Source: Planctomycetota bacterium (GTDB taxonomy: Bacteria > Planctomycetota > UBA1135 > GCA-002686595). Taken from it: a DNA stretch of 64,000 nucleotides. Of the stretch, positions 45,778 through 55,086 are shown piece by piece; the first letter of the stretch is position 1; each line of letters opens with the position of its first letter. Below the pieces are notes generated by a model that was not told the DNA's origin, did no database searches, and saw only the letters and a program-made list of their open reading frames with translations. The position numbers were made by a program, and so were the translations under genes. Location of the stretch: NCBI GenBank assembly GCA_022446815.1, contig JAKVCD010000020.1:35260-99259 (forward strand), read 5' to 3'.

Positions 45778-48057
45778 CTAAGGCGTGAAGAGGACTTGGA
45801 CGCCGTTCGTGAGGTTGAACTGCGTACCACAGGGGCTTGAGCTCGGGTCCCGGTACCAGAGCTGGTACCTGCGGAGGTCTCCGCTGGACACGCCCCCCTT
45901 CAGGATGAGGTCAGCCGTCGTACTGGATGTGCCGCCAGTGCTCGCGAAGCGCACCTCTAGGCGAACCACGCTCCCCCCGGCGCACCTCAAACCGTCACCG
46001 AACTGGTTTCCACTTCCGCTGTTGATCGCGTTGATCCCTTGGAAGTAGAGGCCCGGCTGACTCGGGATGAGCCCGGTCGCTCCGAGCGTGAAGATGTCTG
46101 CGCCTGTCGCTGTCACGGAGGTGCTCCCTGAGCCTACGAGACTCGCGCCCGCGTTGAAGGAGGCGCTGTTTCCATTACCGCAGCCAGCGAAGTCGGCGTT
46201 GACGGTGTCGCAGTTCCCGCAGGGACATTGGCAGGTCAGGGCCGTGGGCAGCTGCTGCCCGGCGCAGAACTGAACGAACTCTTCGCACTCGTCAGGGACG
46301 CCGTTCGCGTTGTAGTCGTCGGACGTCCCGTTTGAGATGTCCTCGGAGTCCTCTGCGCCGTTCCCGTTGCAGTCAATGATCGGATCTTCGCTGGTGTCCG
46401 CGCCGCCTAGATCATCGGCGGCCGTTCCGTCTCGTCCGCTGCGCAGGCCCATGGCCTCCGCTGAGACAAGAATCCCGGGCGCGCTGCTCCCGCCCTGAAC
46501 TCCAGGCGGACCAGGGACAGGAGGAACAAGCAGGTCTCCCTCGGAGATCGGGAGTCCGAAGATGCTGTCGGGAGTTCCGATGATCGGCGAGCCCCGCCGC
46601 ACGCTGAAGATCAGCATGTCGAACTCACCTTCGACCCACTGGTAAGGGAAGGCTGCCCGCTGATAAACCCCATCCCCGTTGTCCCAGAGGATCAGCGCGT
46701 CAATGTCGTCTAAATCCTCAACGAGCGGGTCTTGGTCGAGCCCGAGCGCTGCGGAGCTGGCATATACGGAGAGCGTGCCCGTAGGACCCGTCGAGATCAG
46801 GACGTCGCCAGGCTTGAACTGGCCGTTCGCGCCTGCGGAATTCGATCCGAGGATCCCTTCAAAGGGGTCGAAGAGGTTCCCGTCCAAGGAGAAGAACGCC
46901 GGGTTATCGGCCGTGATCGGATCGAGCTCTGTAGATCCAGGCTTGTAGAAGTTGATCGAGTCAGCATTCGAGCCTTGGTTCAACGGGCCCTGCGTGGGAG
47001 CGTTCGGCTCCTTGAGGCCGTAACCGGGATACTTGTATCCAGACTCACTGCGATTGCCGTCCCCATCGATGATCGCGATGTTTCCCCAAGGGTTGCCGGG
47101 GACCGGCGGGGGGACAGGACCAGGCAAGACCTCTTCCACGAGCTTGAAGATGTCCGCGGAAGCCTCCTTCGCAGCGCTTGCTCCCTCTGTTGTCACCGAG
47201 GGGGAGTGTGGGTTGATCGAGATCCCGCGTGCCCACTCGTCCACCGTGAAGTAGATCCGGCCAGAGCCGGGGCGCCCGTCATTGAAGAGGCGGTAGTCAC
47301 CTCCGCGCGAAAAGGCGTCCACCTCGACCTGACATGGCACGCCGGGGGCCGGGTTGCCGCACTGAGCAAAGGCCTGCAGGCCTAAGTCCGCGCCGCTGAT
47401 CAGAACCTCTGGGGCAGTTTGATTGCCAGAAGTAGGCCCGCCATTGCCAGGGGCCAAGAGATCTGACTCGCGAATGAGGTCCCCGTTGGCATCAGACCCA
47501 CCGTGGAGCGGGCCCTTGTAATCGCCGGAGAACACCACCCCATAGTTCAGGCCAGAGGGGACCTGATTCGTGCTGATCTCAAACTGACCTGCTCCTGGAG
47601 TAGAGCCTGGGAAGGTGCCTATCTGCAGCAGGTAAGTGCCTCCGCTCAACGCCGCAAAGCCAATCTCCGATTGAAGGCCACAAAGGTCATCATTACAGGC
47701 TAAGGAGGTGTTCTGCTGCGGACAGCCCACGAGGGGGTTCTGCGGATAAGCAGCGATCTTGGTGTCCACTGCTGTGAGGCTACAAGTGCTGACTGTGGCG
47801 ATACCGGTGAAGGTCGAGGTCCACTCAAACCAAACGTCAGAGCTGACCGTGCTCGAGCCAAAGGCGTAGCAGAGCGTCTCGTTCTGTCCCTCAGGTCCTG
47901 TCGTCGCGTTCGTGTTATCGAAGTTGAAGACCCCGAGGCCTGAGATCGGCTGAGGCTGAGCACAGCTGTCAGAACCGCCCCCCTGGACCGCCTCCGCAGG
48001 GGAGGCTGAGAGCGCGACGAAGAACGCCATGCTGAGCAAGCTGCGCATTGTGCTCAT
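45778..48057 (-). CDS. Large secreted protein with Cys-rich tail (copy C)
   Basis: 759 residues with signal peptide MSTMRSLLSMAFFVALSASPAEA. Residues about 25-150 form a pre-peptidase-like beta domain with Cys pairs (CYAFGSS, VSTCSLTAVDTKIAAY, CNDDLCG). A long Pro/Gly/Asp-rich central region follows. Before the tail lies a calcium-binding, dockerin-like motif (DCNGNGAEDSED, DYNANGVPDECEE) often seen in planctomycetes. The last 163 residues (bases 45781-46269) are the shared tail, here with extra Cys (CQCPCGNC) and YQLWYRDP. The upstream reading of 34 more residues is rejected because it hides the signal peptide. Function unknown; surface location likely. Confidence 0.82.
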   Translation of the reverse strand: MSTMRSLLSMAFFVALSASPAEAVQGGGSDSCAQPQPISGLGVFNFDNTNATTGPEGQNETLCYAFGSSTVSSDVWFEWTSTFTGIATVSTCSLTAVDTKIAAYPQNPLVGCPQQNTSLACNDDLCGLQSEIGFAALSGGTYLLQIGTFPGSTPGAGQFEISTNQVPSGLNYGVVFSGDYKGPLHGGSDANGDLIRESDLLAPGNGGPTSGNQTAPEVLISGADLGLQAFAQCGNPAPGVPCQVEVDAFSRGGDYRLFNDGRPGSGRIYFTVDEWARGISINPHSPSVTTEGASAAKEASADIFKLVEEVLPGPVPPPVPGNPWGNIAIIDGDGNRSESGYKYPGYGLKEPNAPTQGPLNQGSNADSINFYKPGSTELDPITADNPAFFSLDGNLFDPFEGILGSNSAGANGQFKPGDVLISTGPTGTLSVYASSAALGLDQDPLVEDLDDIDALILWDNGDGVYQRAAFPYQWVEGEFDMLIFSVRRGSPIIGTPDSIFGLPISEGDLLVPPVPGPPGVQGGSSAPGILVSAEAMGLRSGRDGTAADDLGGADTSEDPIIDCNGNGAEDSEDISNGTSDDYNANGVPDECEEFVQFCAGQQLPTALTCQCPCGNCDTVNADFAGCGNGNSASFNAGASLVGSGSTSVTATGADIFTLGATGLIPSQPGLYFQGINAINSGSGNQFGDGLRCAGGSVVRLEVRFASTGGTSSTTADLILKGGVSSGDLRRYQLWYRDPSSSPCGTQFNLTNGVQVLFTP

Positions 48058-48199
48058 AGAGAAGGAGGTCCAGATAGATGAGAACTGTGAGGGATCTTTG
48101 TCCGCTTGTGAGCCGACCCTTGCAGCATACCCCCGACTTAATTTCCTGGTCCTATTCATCGTTCCGTGGGCTCTGATGGCGATTCTTCGTGAACATTTC

Positions 48200-48216
48200 A
48201 GGTCTTAAAGAGACCT
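48200..48216. repeat. Small inverted repeat between kinase and copy C genes
   Basis: AGGTCT/AGACCT with a 5-base loop (TAAAG) lies in the 305-bp interval between the kinase stop (48363) and the copy C start (48057), both on the minus strand. It could be a weak terminator of the kinase gene; no T-run follows. Nothing else was recognised in this stretch. Confidence 0.3.
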
Positions 48217-48362
48217 TGGCTCCCGAGCCTCTTGGGGGCCTCAGGAGCGGGTAGGCCTAGTGGTGGACCGCAGGGGAGCCAAGCGCAAGGAGGCTAGCAG
48301 CGGGATCCACTCCACAAGTGCAGCCCAGAGCCACAGGCTGGACAGCTTCCCCGAAAAACTAT

Positions 48363-51300
48363 CTATCCCTCTTCCGAGAGACCGCTGAACTTGATCGGGG
48401 GGTGGTAGATGAAGGGCAGGGCGTAGCGCGTCTCCTCATGCGCGATCCAAGAGCCTAAGTCCTCGGGCATGTGTTCCTTGACGTGCTCGACTGGAGCAAC
48501 AGGGACCCCCCACAGGTGTCCATCCTCAGAAGCCGCGAGCACACCGAGCGCTGCCCCACTACCGCGGAAGACCACATCCGTGATCGCGCCTCGAGCCGCC
48601 TCGTGAAACCAGTGAGCCTCACCATCTTCGACCATCCATAACTGCAGCACCCCGTCCGAAGAGCCCGTCACTGCGAAGCCAGCCTCACAATGAAGGTCTG
48701 CCGTCAAGACGTCGGCCTCATGATGGGTCTCATTGTCTCGTAAGACCTTGCCTGTCTCGGCGTCAAGGATCCTCGCGAAGCGCCTATCTCCAGGTGTCCC
48801 GAGCAGCAGGCCGCCATCCGAGCTGAGCTTGATCGCTCTGAGCTGCACCCCCCTAGAGACGCCGACCTCCTCTCCCGTCTGCACGTCGAACATCCTGATG
48901 CGACGCTCAGAGGTGTTTACGTAGAGGACTCCGCCGTCTTTGTGAAACAAGAGCTCGTAGATCGACACAGGCGCCTTGGTCATTCCCTCGAAGGAGAGCG
49001 TCCTGTCCTGCACGCCTGGAGACAGCGCGCGCAGCTTGACCTCTGTCCCCTCGCTCGCGGTAGCGACCCACTCGCCTCCAGGTGACAACGCGAGGCAGCT
49101 GGCAGGGCCTAAGTCCAAAGTCTCACCAGCTGAGTCCCAAGTGAAGGCGCTCCCGCCCTCATGGATCCCGCCACCACGCTCCTCATCTCCCTGCGCTGAG
49201 AGCACCGGATGCTCCGTCTCCAAGGCCCATTGGAGCTCGAGCTCTGCGGAGTTCATCAGTCCGACGCCCCCGTCACCCCAGAGGAGGAACGAATCACCTC
49301 GCGCGAGCTCTGAGATGCCGCGCACCGCACCGAGCGCGCCAGCGTCGATCCGTGAGACCACGCCGGTCTCAAGCTCCCACTCTCCCAGCACCCCGTTGGC
49401 GTGAAGCACGAGGACTCGATCCTCAGCGCACGTGAGCTGTTTGGGCGCGCCAATATGCGTGTAGGTGTTGGGTGAGCCCGCGCGCTGCTCCATGTACCAA
49501 ACGGGGGCGAACTTCGTCGTGGAGAGCGAGGCCAAGCGGCTGCCATCGCGGCTCCAGCGCAGACCAGAGTGCAGGTAAGCGCTGTTGAGCTCCTCAACGC
49601 GTGCGCCATCCCTGAGGTCGTAGACCCCCACAGTCCGTGTCCCATCAGCGAGCGCGAAGCGTCCACCGCGCGGGTCAAAGGAGGCGTCGAGGAAGGCCCG
49701 CTCCCCCTCTATGACAGCGCGCTCCTCCAAGGCCGCCACCGACCACACGCGCGCGGTCCCGTATCCATCACGCGCGCGCTCGCCCCCCCATGTGAGCAGG
49801 TGCTCTGCCCCGGTTGAGAGGTTCAAGCCCCAGAGGTGCTCACCGTGGCTCAAGGCTCCGAGCTGCGCCCCCTGCTCGAGATCCCATAGCTCTACATCCC
49901 CGGCGCGAGTCCCGATCGCTACGAGCGCACCAGCTGGGTCAGCCCCCATCACAGCGACAGGCTCGGACATCGCGCGCTCCAAGGCGAGCGCGCCGTCCTT
50001 CAGGCTGAAGCAACGAAACACGCCCTCCTCATCGAGGGTGAGGAGCAGCTCGTCCTCGCCCACGATCATGAGCTCTCTGACGACATGCTCCACCTCGAGG
50101 CGACGCGAGGTCTCACCCGCGAGCTCGGCGATGAGGGCTTCCCCTTCAGCGCTGACCCCAGCCACAAACTCTCCTCCCCTAGAGACCGCCACTTGAGCGA
50201 GCTCAACACCCAGTCTGCGCTCACGAAGGAGCTCTCCTTGGGCGCTCCAAGAGACCACGTGGCCATCCACAGAGGCTGTCACGATCTCTTCGCCCCCCCT
50301 CGTGAAGCGTGAGCTCAAGAGCTCGGCTTCGTGACGCTCTAGCTCAGCGAGGATGAAGTTCTTGTCGAGATCAAAGACGCGCGCGAGGGATCCCGTGAGC
50401 GCCATGACGGCGCGGTCTCCGCTCGGGCTGATGTCCAAGTCAGAGAAGCGCGGGACGGGATCGGAGGCCAGCGTCGCGTGGAGGCGACTGCGAGTCATCG
50501 CGCCGACGAGGGCCGAGCGTGTGAACTCGTGCGGTGAGCGCTTCACCGCGTCGATGCCCAAGCGCAGCGCGCGGTTCGGGTCTGTGTTGAGTACAGCGCG
50601 GCTGCGCTCTGCGAGGTGCCGTCCCAAGGCGTGATCTAGCGCGACCTTCTCTTTAGCTCTCGCAGCCTGCTCGTTCGCCAACGCCTCCTGCTCTTTGCCT
50701 CGCAGGTAGTTGGTGTTGATCAGCCCTGCAGTGAGAGAAAGGAAGGTGATCGAGATCGAGGCCGCGAGCGCGGGGTGTCTGCGGGCCCAGCGCGTGAGCC
50801 TGAGGAGCGGCCCAGCAGGGCGCGCGTGGATCGGCTCATACTCGCAGATCCTGCGCAGCTCCTCTGCGAACTCTAGCGCCGTGGGATAGCGGCGCTCCAG
50901 ATCACGCTCTAGGGCTGTCGCGATGACGACGTCGAGCTCCTCAGTGACCTGCCCGTTCTTCTCCGAAGCCCGACCGGGCACTCCGGTGAGGACAGAGGAG
51001 AGGATCTCACCCGTCCCCTGCCCAGCGAAGGGGCGCGCGAGGGTGAGCGCCTCGAAGAGGGTCACCCCCAGGGCCCAGATGTCCGCGCGCTTGTCGACCT
51101 CATCAGTCGCCCCACGCACCTGCTCAGGAGACATATAAGCGGGCGTCCCGAAGATGTCGCCGGAGGCAGTCAGCTCGGCCAGCCCGAGGTCATCACCTCG
51201 AGCCATGCCGAAGTCCAAGATCACCGGCTCCCCCTCCGGTGTGATCCGCAGGTTGCCTGGCTTGATGTCTCGGTGGATCACTCCCGCCTCGTGCGCCGCA

Positions 51301-51965
51301 TGGAGCGCTCGCGCCACGCGCTCAAAGAAGCGCAAGACGCTGTGCAGCTCGGCCTTAGATTGCGGGGCGACGGGTAGGACCTCCTTGCTACGGGAGATCT
51401 CATCCTCTGTGTGCGCGCGGCTGATGCGCGCCGCGAGGTCCTCTCCCTCGATCAAGCGCATCGCAATCCAAGGGCTGTCAGCCTCTACGTCAGCGTCATA
51501 GATCCTGCAGAGACCAGGGTGCTCAAGACGCGCGATGACCTCTGCCTCACGCCGGAAGCGCGCCTTCTTCTCCTCACTGATCAGCCCGAAGCCTTGCGGC
51601 ATCAGCTTGACCGCCGCTTTGCGCTGGATGCGTGTGTCTTGTCCGAGCCACACAGCCCCTTGGCCGCCGCGTCCCAGCTCCTTGATTAGCTTGTAGTGGC
51701 CGACGCGGTCTTCATCCTCTGACCTCTCAGGCTCAGCCGAGATCTTGACCCCCTCCTCGACGTCCATGAGCCTGAGCCACTCTCGTGCGATCGCCGCCTC
51801 AGCGCGAGGGAAGCGCAGCAGATACTCAGCGAGGGGTCGCGCCTTACCGTCCAGCGAGTCCTCGAAGAACATGTCCCCGAAGTCCAACAGCTCGGGCTGT
51901 ACGTCCTCCTCACCTCGAGGGCCGAGGTCTGCCCGCGTCTCGGTGGGGTCATAGGAGGGCACCAC
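48363..51965 (-). CDS. Ser/Thr protein kinase with membrane helix and WD40-like propeller
   Basis: 1200 residues. A helical N-terminus (about 22-70) of the type found ahead of planctomycete kinases precedes the kinase domain (about 90-375): GRGGQGAVW, Lys120, HRDIKPGN (Asp233) and DFG at 251-253. One membrane helix lies near 397-415 (ALAASISITFLSLTAGL), followed by a coiled-coil stretch (KEQEALANEQAARAKEK). The rest, about 500-1190, consists of WD40-like beta-propeller blades (for example DLDISPSGDRAV and VTGSSDGVLQLWMVEDG). The GTG start at 51965 is used. It is divergent from an ECF-type sigma factor 93 bp away, a pairing seen often in this phylum, so the two probably act in one pathway. Signal sensed is unknown. 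Confidence 0.9.
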   Translation of the reverse strand: MVPSYDPTETRADLGPRGEEDVQPELLDFGDMFFEDSLDGKARPLAEYLLRFPRAEAAIAREWLRLMDVEEGVKISAEPERSEDEDRVGHYKLIKELGRGGQGAVWLGQDTRIQRKAAVKLMPQGFGLISEEKKARFRREAEVIARLEHPGLCRIYDADVEADSPWIAMRLIEGEDLAARISRAHTEDEISRSKEVLPVAPQSKAELHSVLRFFERVARALHAAHEAGVIHRDIKPGNLRITPEGEPVILDFGMARGDDLGLAELTASGDIFGTPAYMSPEQVRGATDEVDKRADIWALGVTLFEALTLARPFAGQGTGEILSSVLTGVPGRASEKNGQVTEELDVVIATALERDLERRYPTALEFAEELRRICEYEPIHARPAGPLLRLTRWARRHPALAASISITFLSLTAGLINTNYLRGKEQEALANEQAARAKEKVALDHALGRHLAERSRAVLNTDPNRALRLGIDAVKRSPHEFTRSALVGAMTRSRLHATLASDPVPRFSDLDISPSGDRAVMALTGSLARVFDLDKNFILAELERHEAELLSSRFTRGGEEIVTASVDGHVVSWSAQGELLRERRLGVELAQVAVSRGGEFVAGVSAEGEALIAELAGETSRRLEVEHVVRELMIVGEDELLLTLDEEGVFRCFSLKDGALALERAMSEPVAVMGADPAGALVAIGTRAGDVELWDLEQGAQLGALSHGEHLWGLNLSTGAEHLLTWGGERARDGYGTARVWSVAALEERAVIEGERAFLDASFDPRGGRFALADGTRTVGVYDLRDGARVEELNSAYLHSGLRWSRDGSRLASLSTTKFAPVWYMEQRAGSPNTYTHIGAPKQLTCAEDRVLVLHANGVLGEWELETGVVSRIDAGALGAVRGISELARGDSFLLWGDGGVGLMNSAELELQWALETEHPVLSAQGDEERGGGIHEGGSAFTWDSAGETLDLGPASCLALSPGGEWVATASEGTEVKLRALSPGVQDRTLSFEGMTKAPVSIYELLFHKDGGVLYVNTSERRIRMFDVQTGEEVGVSRGVQLRAIKLSSDGGLLLGTPGDRRFARILDAETGKVLRDNETHHEADVLTADLHCEAGFAVTGSSDGVLQLWMVEDGEAHWFHEAARGAITDVVFRGSGAALGVLAASEDGHLWGVPVAPVEHVKEHMPEDLGSWIAHEETRYALPFIYHPPIKFSGLSEEG

Positions 51966-52058
51966 GCCGCCATTCTATGCCTCCTCTGCCCCGGAACGCC
52001 CGCAGCGGCTGTTTTCAGAGCGAGCAGCGCTCCTCCGAGTTGCTAGGATTTGCTCTTG

Positions 52059-52703
52059 ATGCGCGATCACGAGCCCACAGCCCCCCAGCCTGCTCCTGAG
52101 ACCGAGCCTGAGACCCTCCGGCTGGTCCGCGAGGCCAAGGGCGGGGACGCTGGGAGCTTCGGGGCGCTCTACGAGAAGATCGCCCCCGCGCTCTATACCT
52201 GGGCCGATCTGCGCATCCGTAAGGAGTTTCGACAGCACGTCAGCCCTGAGGACGTGGTCCAAGAGGTCTGGTGCCGTGCCTGGAAGATCTTCGAGAAGTT
52301 CGATCCAGACAATGGCTCCTTCCGCTATTGGATCTTCCGGGTCGCCAAGAACGTGCTTTACGAGGCCTTGAGGGTCCTCAAAGACCCTGGCACCAGCCCC
52401 GGTGGCGGAGGTACGACGCGCGTGCTCATGCTCGACAATGTCCCCGATGATGCGACCAGGATCACCATGCGGGTCTCCCGCAATGAGAGCCTCTCACACT
52501 GCTCTGACTGGATCCGCTCGCTCTCTGACGAAGACAGAATGCTCGTCATCCACTGTGGCCTCGAGGGCCTCACTTATGAGGAGACTGGAGAGCGCCTCGC
52601 CATCGGTAAGGACGCCGTCGCGAAACGCTGGCAGCGTCTCAGAGAGAAGCTCCGTGAGCAGCCGATCCCTCAGAAGCTCTTGAGCGAGCTCACGGTCGCC
52701 TGA
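52059..52703 (+). CDS. ECF-type RNA polymerase sigma factor
   Basis: 214 residues. Region 2 is at about 20-95 (FGALYEKIAPALYTWADLRI, HVSPEDVVQEVW, FRYWIFRVAKNVL), and region 4 near 155-195 (LTYEETGERLAIGKDAVAKRWQRLREKL) with its helix-turn-helix. These direct RNA polymerase to alternative promoters. No anti-sigma gene follows; the divergent Ser/Thr kinase is the likely partner, as in planctomycete kinase-linked ECF groups. The ATG at 52059 is preferred over TTG codons just upstream; a TAGGAT hexamer ends 9 bp before it, so the mRNA may be nearly leaderless. Confidence 0.88.
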   Translation: MRDHEPTAPQPAPETEPETLRLVREAKGGDAGSFGALYEKIAPALYTWADLRIRKEFRQHVSPEDVVQEVWCRAWKIFEKFDPDNGSFRYWIFRVAKNVLYEALRVLKDPGTSPGGGGTTRVLMLDNVPDDATRITMRVSRNESLSHCSDWIRSLSDEDRMLVIHCGLEGLTYEETGERLAIGKDAVAKRWQRLREKLREQPIPQKLLSELTVA

Positions 52704-52921
52704 GGAACCTGACTCTGGGAAGGGAACCTCAGGGGTAGAAAATCCGTCTTCCTGACGTATTCAGGGCACATCACACGCCCGGAGGTCCTGATTGACCCCT
52801 ATCAGACCCCACTGAGAGGGTTTTCCTTAAGGATCGCCCAACTCTGGGTCGAAGACAGAGAGCGACTCGTAGTGCTCTTGTGCGACCCCCATAAGGCACC
52901 TATCCATCCCCCAGTCCCCAG

Positions 52922-53884
52922 ATGGCATCCCTCCCTTTCACCAGCCTCTCCGCCTCTGATCAAGGCCTCTTCACGCCTTCAGAGCTCAGGAGCCTCATGG
53001 AGAAGGAGCTCTCACGCTCCCGGAGGTATGGATATGACGTCGTCATGCTCTCCATCGGAGTCGATCGGATCGCCTCCCTCGGCGATTTATACGGCCACGA
53101 GTCCAAAGGCCTAGTGCTCGAGGAGATCACTCGCCTCCTCATAGCCTCCACAAGGTCTTGCGACTTCCTAGGGTGTCTTATGGGAGATAGGATCCTTGCG
53201 CTCTTCCCGCACACCGGCGAGACCGGCGCGAGAGCTGTCGCTAACCGCATCGTCAGCGCCGCGCGAGACCTCGAGTTCTCCGCCGGCGGACCTCAAATCT
53301 CCGTCACTCTCACAGTAGGCATCGCAGCCCCTCGAACGGCGAAGGAGCGCGAGCTAGAGCCCCTAGTCGAACAAGCGACCCAGGCCTGCCAAGAAGGGCA
53401 AGCAGCAGGTGGTGACCGCTGGCAGCTCATGGCCCCGTCGACGAACGGACACGACAAGCACGCCCCCAGCCTCAAGGACACCGCGGACATGGGAGAGCTC
53501 ATGGACGAGATGTTGCGCGAGAAGATGAAGACCGTCTTTGAGTCCATGGGCGAGCAGCTCCCTGACTTCGCGGGCCGAGACAGCGAGGTCTTCGCGCTCG
53601 CGCTCAAGAAGATGGCCGAAGAGCGTCAGACCCAAGACTCCAAGCTCGAGCTCCTCGAGCGCCGCATCCAGCGCCTCTCTGACAACCTCGGACTCACCGA
53701 GGAGCAGCTACAGCGGGCGATGGAGATGAAGGGCATGGACCCCGGCGTCGCCTCGATCTACCAGGAGGTCCAAGGCATCGCTGATGGAGACTCAGACAAG
53801 ACGCTCAAGAAGGACATGATGGCCGCGATCTACGAGGCCAACCTTGAGCTCCAAGACAAGGCAGAGAGCGAGCAGAACGACTAA
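52922..53884 (+). CDS. Degenerate GGDEF protein with coiled-coil C-terminus
   Basis: 320 residues. Residues about 15-165 have the GGDEF-domain fold: ELSRSRRYGYDVVMLSIGVD, LGDLYGHES and VTLTVGIA. The active-site GGDEF is replaced by MGDRI (87-91), so diguanylate cyclase activity is unlikely. The inhibitory-site motif RxxD is kept (RSCD, 78-81) at the correct five-residue spacing, so it may bind c-di-GMP as a receptor. Residues about 185-320 are charged and helical, predicted coiled coil. The ATG has no evident ribosome site. It precedes a MamK-like actin by 38 bp, suggesting an operon in which it could control or anchor the filament. Confidence 0.78.
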   Translation: MASLPFTSLSASDQGLFTPSELRSLMEKELSRSRRYGYDVVMLSIGVDRIASLGDLYGHESKGLVLEEITRLLIASTRSCDFLGCLMGDRILALFPHTGETGARAVANRIVSAARDLEFSAGGPQISVTLTVGIAAPRTAKERELEPLVEQATQACQEGQAAGGDRWQLMAPSTNGHDKHAPSLKDTADMGELMDEMLREKMKTVFESMGEQLPDFAGRDSEVFALALKKMAEERQTQDSKLELLERRIQRLSDNLGLTEEQLQRAMEMKGMDPGVASIYQEVQGIADGDSDKTLKKDMMAAIYEANLELQDKAESEQND

Positions 53885-53922
53885 GCAGGACACGAACCCC
53901 CTCACCTAACCCAAGCCACCCT

Positions 53923-55029
53923 ATGACCTCGTCTCAACCGAACGAACTCCCTGAATCCGACGACACCCCCCACTTCGAGCTGATCTCGGACGAAGCCGAG
54001 AACGCCGAAGGCATCCTCTACGTCGGCATCGACCTCGGCACCTCACGCACCTCGATCGCCGCTAGTAACGGCGTCCGCGCGACCGTCCCTTCCGTCGTCG
54101 GGTACCCCAAGGACGTCGTCGGACAGAAGCTCTTCGGTCGCTCGGTGCTCTTCGGTGATGAGGCCATTGAGAAGCGAATGAGCCTCGACTTCCACCGCCC
54201 CCTCGAGAAGGGTGTCCTCAAAGGGACCGCAGGCGAAGCTGGTAATGACGGCGACGTCCGCGCTGCTCGTGACCTGATCAATGAGATCATCCGCCGCGCC
54301 CGCCCCCGCAAGGACGAGATCATCTACGCGGTCATCGGTGCCCCCGCCGAGGCCAGCATCAAGAGCAAATCAGCCATCCTCGAGGTCGCACGCGAGTCGT
54401 GTGACTCTGTGATGATCTGCAGCGAGCCCTTCAGCGTGGCCTACGGCCAAGAGATGCTTGAGGACGTCCTCGTCATCGACATCGGCGCAGGCACCGTAGA
54501 CCTCTGCAGGATGCACGGCACCATGCCCGAGGACGCTGACCAGATCACCCTCGAGACGGCCGGCGACTTCGTCGACGATCAGTTCGCCGCGGCGATCCGC
54601 GAGAGCAACCCGAAGGCGCAATTCTCCAAGGAGATGCTGAAGGGCATCAAGCAACGCTTCGCCTCTGTCGCTGAAGAGATGGAGCCCTGCAACGTCCAGC
54701 TGCCCGTCGAAGGCAAGCCCACGGAGCTCGACCTCACGGAAGAGCTCAGGGGCGCTTGCCGTGCGATCGTCCCTCCCATTGTGGATGGCCTGCGCAAGCT
54801 CATCGCGACCTTCGACCCGGAGTTCCAGGATCGCCTGAAGGACCGCGTGCTGCTCGCCGGCGGCGGGAGCCAGATCAAGGGTCTCGACATCGCCATCGAG
54901 CGTGAGATGCACGAACAGCTCGGCAGCGGGCGCGTCGTGCGCATCGAGGAGCCGATGTACGGCGGCGCCACCGGCGCGCTAAAGATCGCTCACGACATGC
55001 CCGAGGAGTACTGGGAGCGACTCAAGTAG
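53923..55029 (+). CDS. MamK-like actin-family filament protein
   Basis: 368 residues of the actin/Hsp70 ATPase fold. Phosphate-1 motif is GIDLGTSRTS (35-44), phosphate-2 VIDIGAGTVDLC (184-195), and the adenosine motif LLAGGGSQIKG is near residue 315. Several strings match the magnetosome actin MamK closely: SVVGYPKDVVGQKLFGR, AVIGAPAEAS, EPFSVAYG and the C-terminal MPEEYWERLK. MamK forms dynamic cytoplasmic filaments that position organelles. No other magnetosome genes are present, so the partner structure must differ; the upstream pseudo-GGDEF coiled-coil protein is the obvious candidate. About 30 acidic residues precede the fold. A strong hairpin follows the stop. Confidence 0.85.
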   Translation: MTSSQPNELPESDDTPHFELISDEAENAEGILYVGIDLGTSRTSIAASNGVRATVPSVVGYPKDVVGQKLFGRSVLFGDEAIEKRMSLDFHRPLEKGVLKGTAGEAGNDGDVRAARDLINEIIRRARPRKDEIIYAVIGAPAEASIKSKSAILEVARESCDSVMICSEPFSVAYGQEMLEDVLVIDIGAGTVDLCRMHGTMPEDADQITLETAGDFVDDQFAAAIRESNPKAQFSKEMLKGIKQRFASVAEEMEPCNVQLPVEGKPTELDLTEELRGACRAIVPPIVDGLRKLIATFDPEFQDRLKDRVLLAGGGSQIKGLDIAIEREMHEQLGSGRVVRIEEPMYGGATGALKIAHDMPEEYWERLK

Positions 55030-55056
55030 CCGCGCTAGCTCAGAGTCCAGCACGAT

Positions 55057-55082
55057 GCGGGGCGTCCGAGAGGGCGCCCCGC
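55057..55082. terminator. Bidirectional hairpin terminator
   Basis: A perfect 8-bp GC-rich stem (GCGGGGCG/CGCCCCGC) with a 10-base loop sits between the convergent MamK-like and patatin-like genes, 28 bp from one stop and 5 bp from the other. A short T-rich stretch (CTCTTATA) follows on the plus strand. Likely ends transcription from both sides. Confidence 0.65.
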
Positions 55083-55086
55083 GCTC

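Noticed and set aside
46732..47385. 217-residue plus-strand open frame inside the copy C gene
   Set aside because: Antisense to a secreted protein with clear signal peptide and tail; composition is Arg/Val-rich as in other shadows.
53923..55029. Magnetosome gene island
   Set aside because: Only the MamK-like gene is present; no mamA, mamB, mamM, mamE or similar genes lie within the window.
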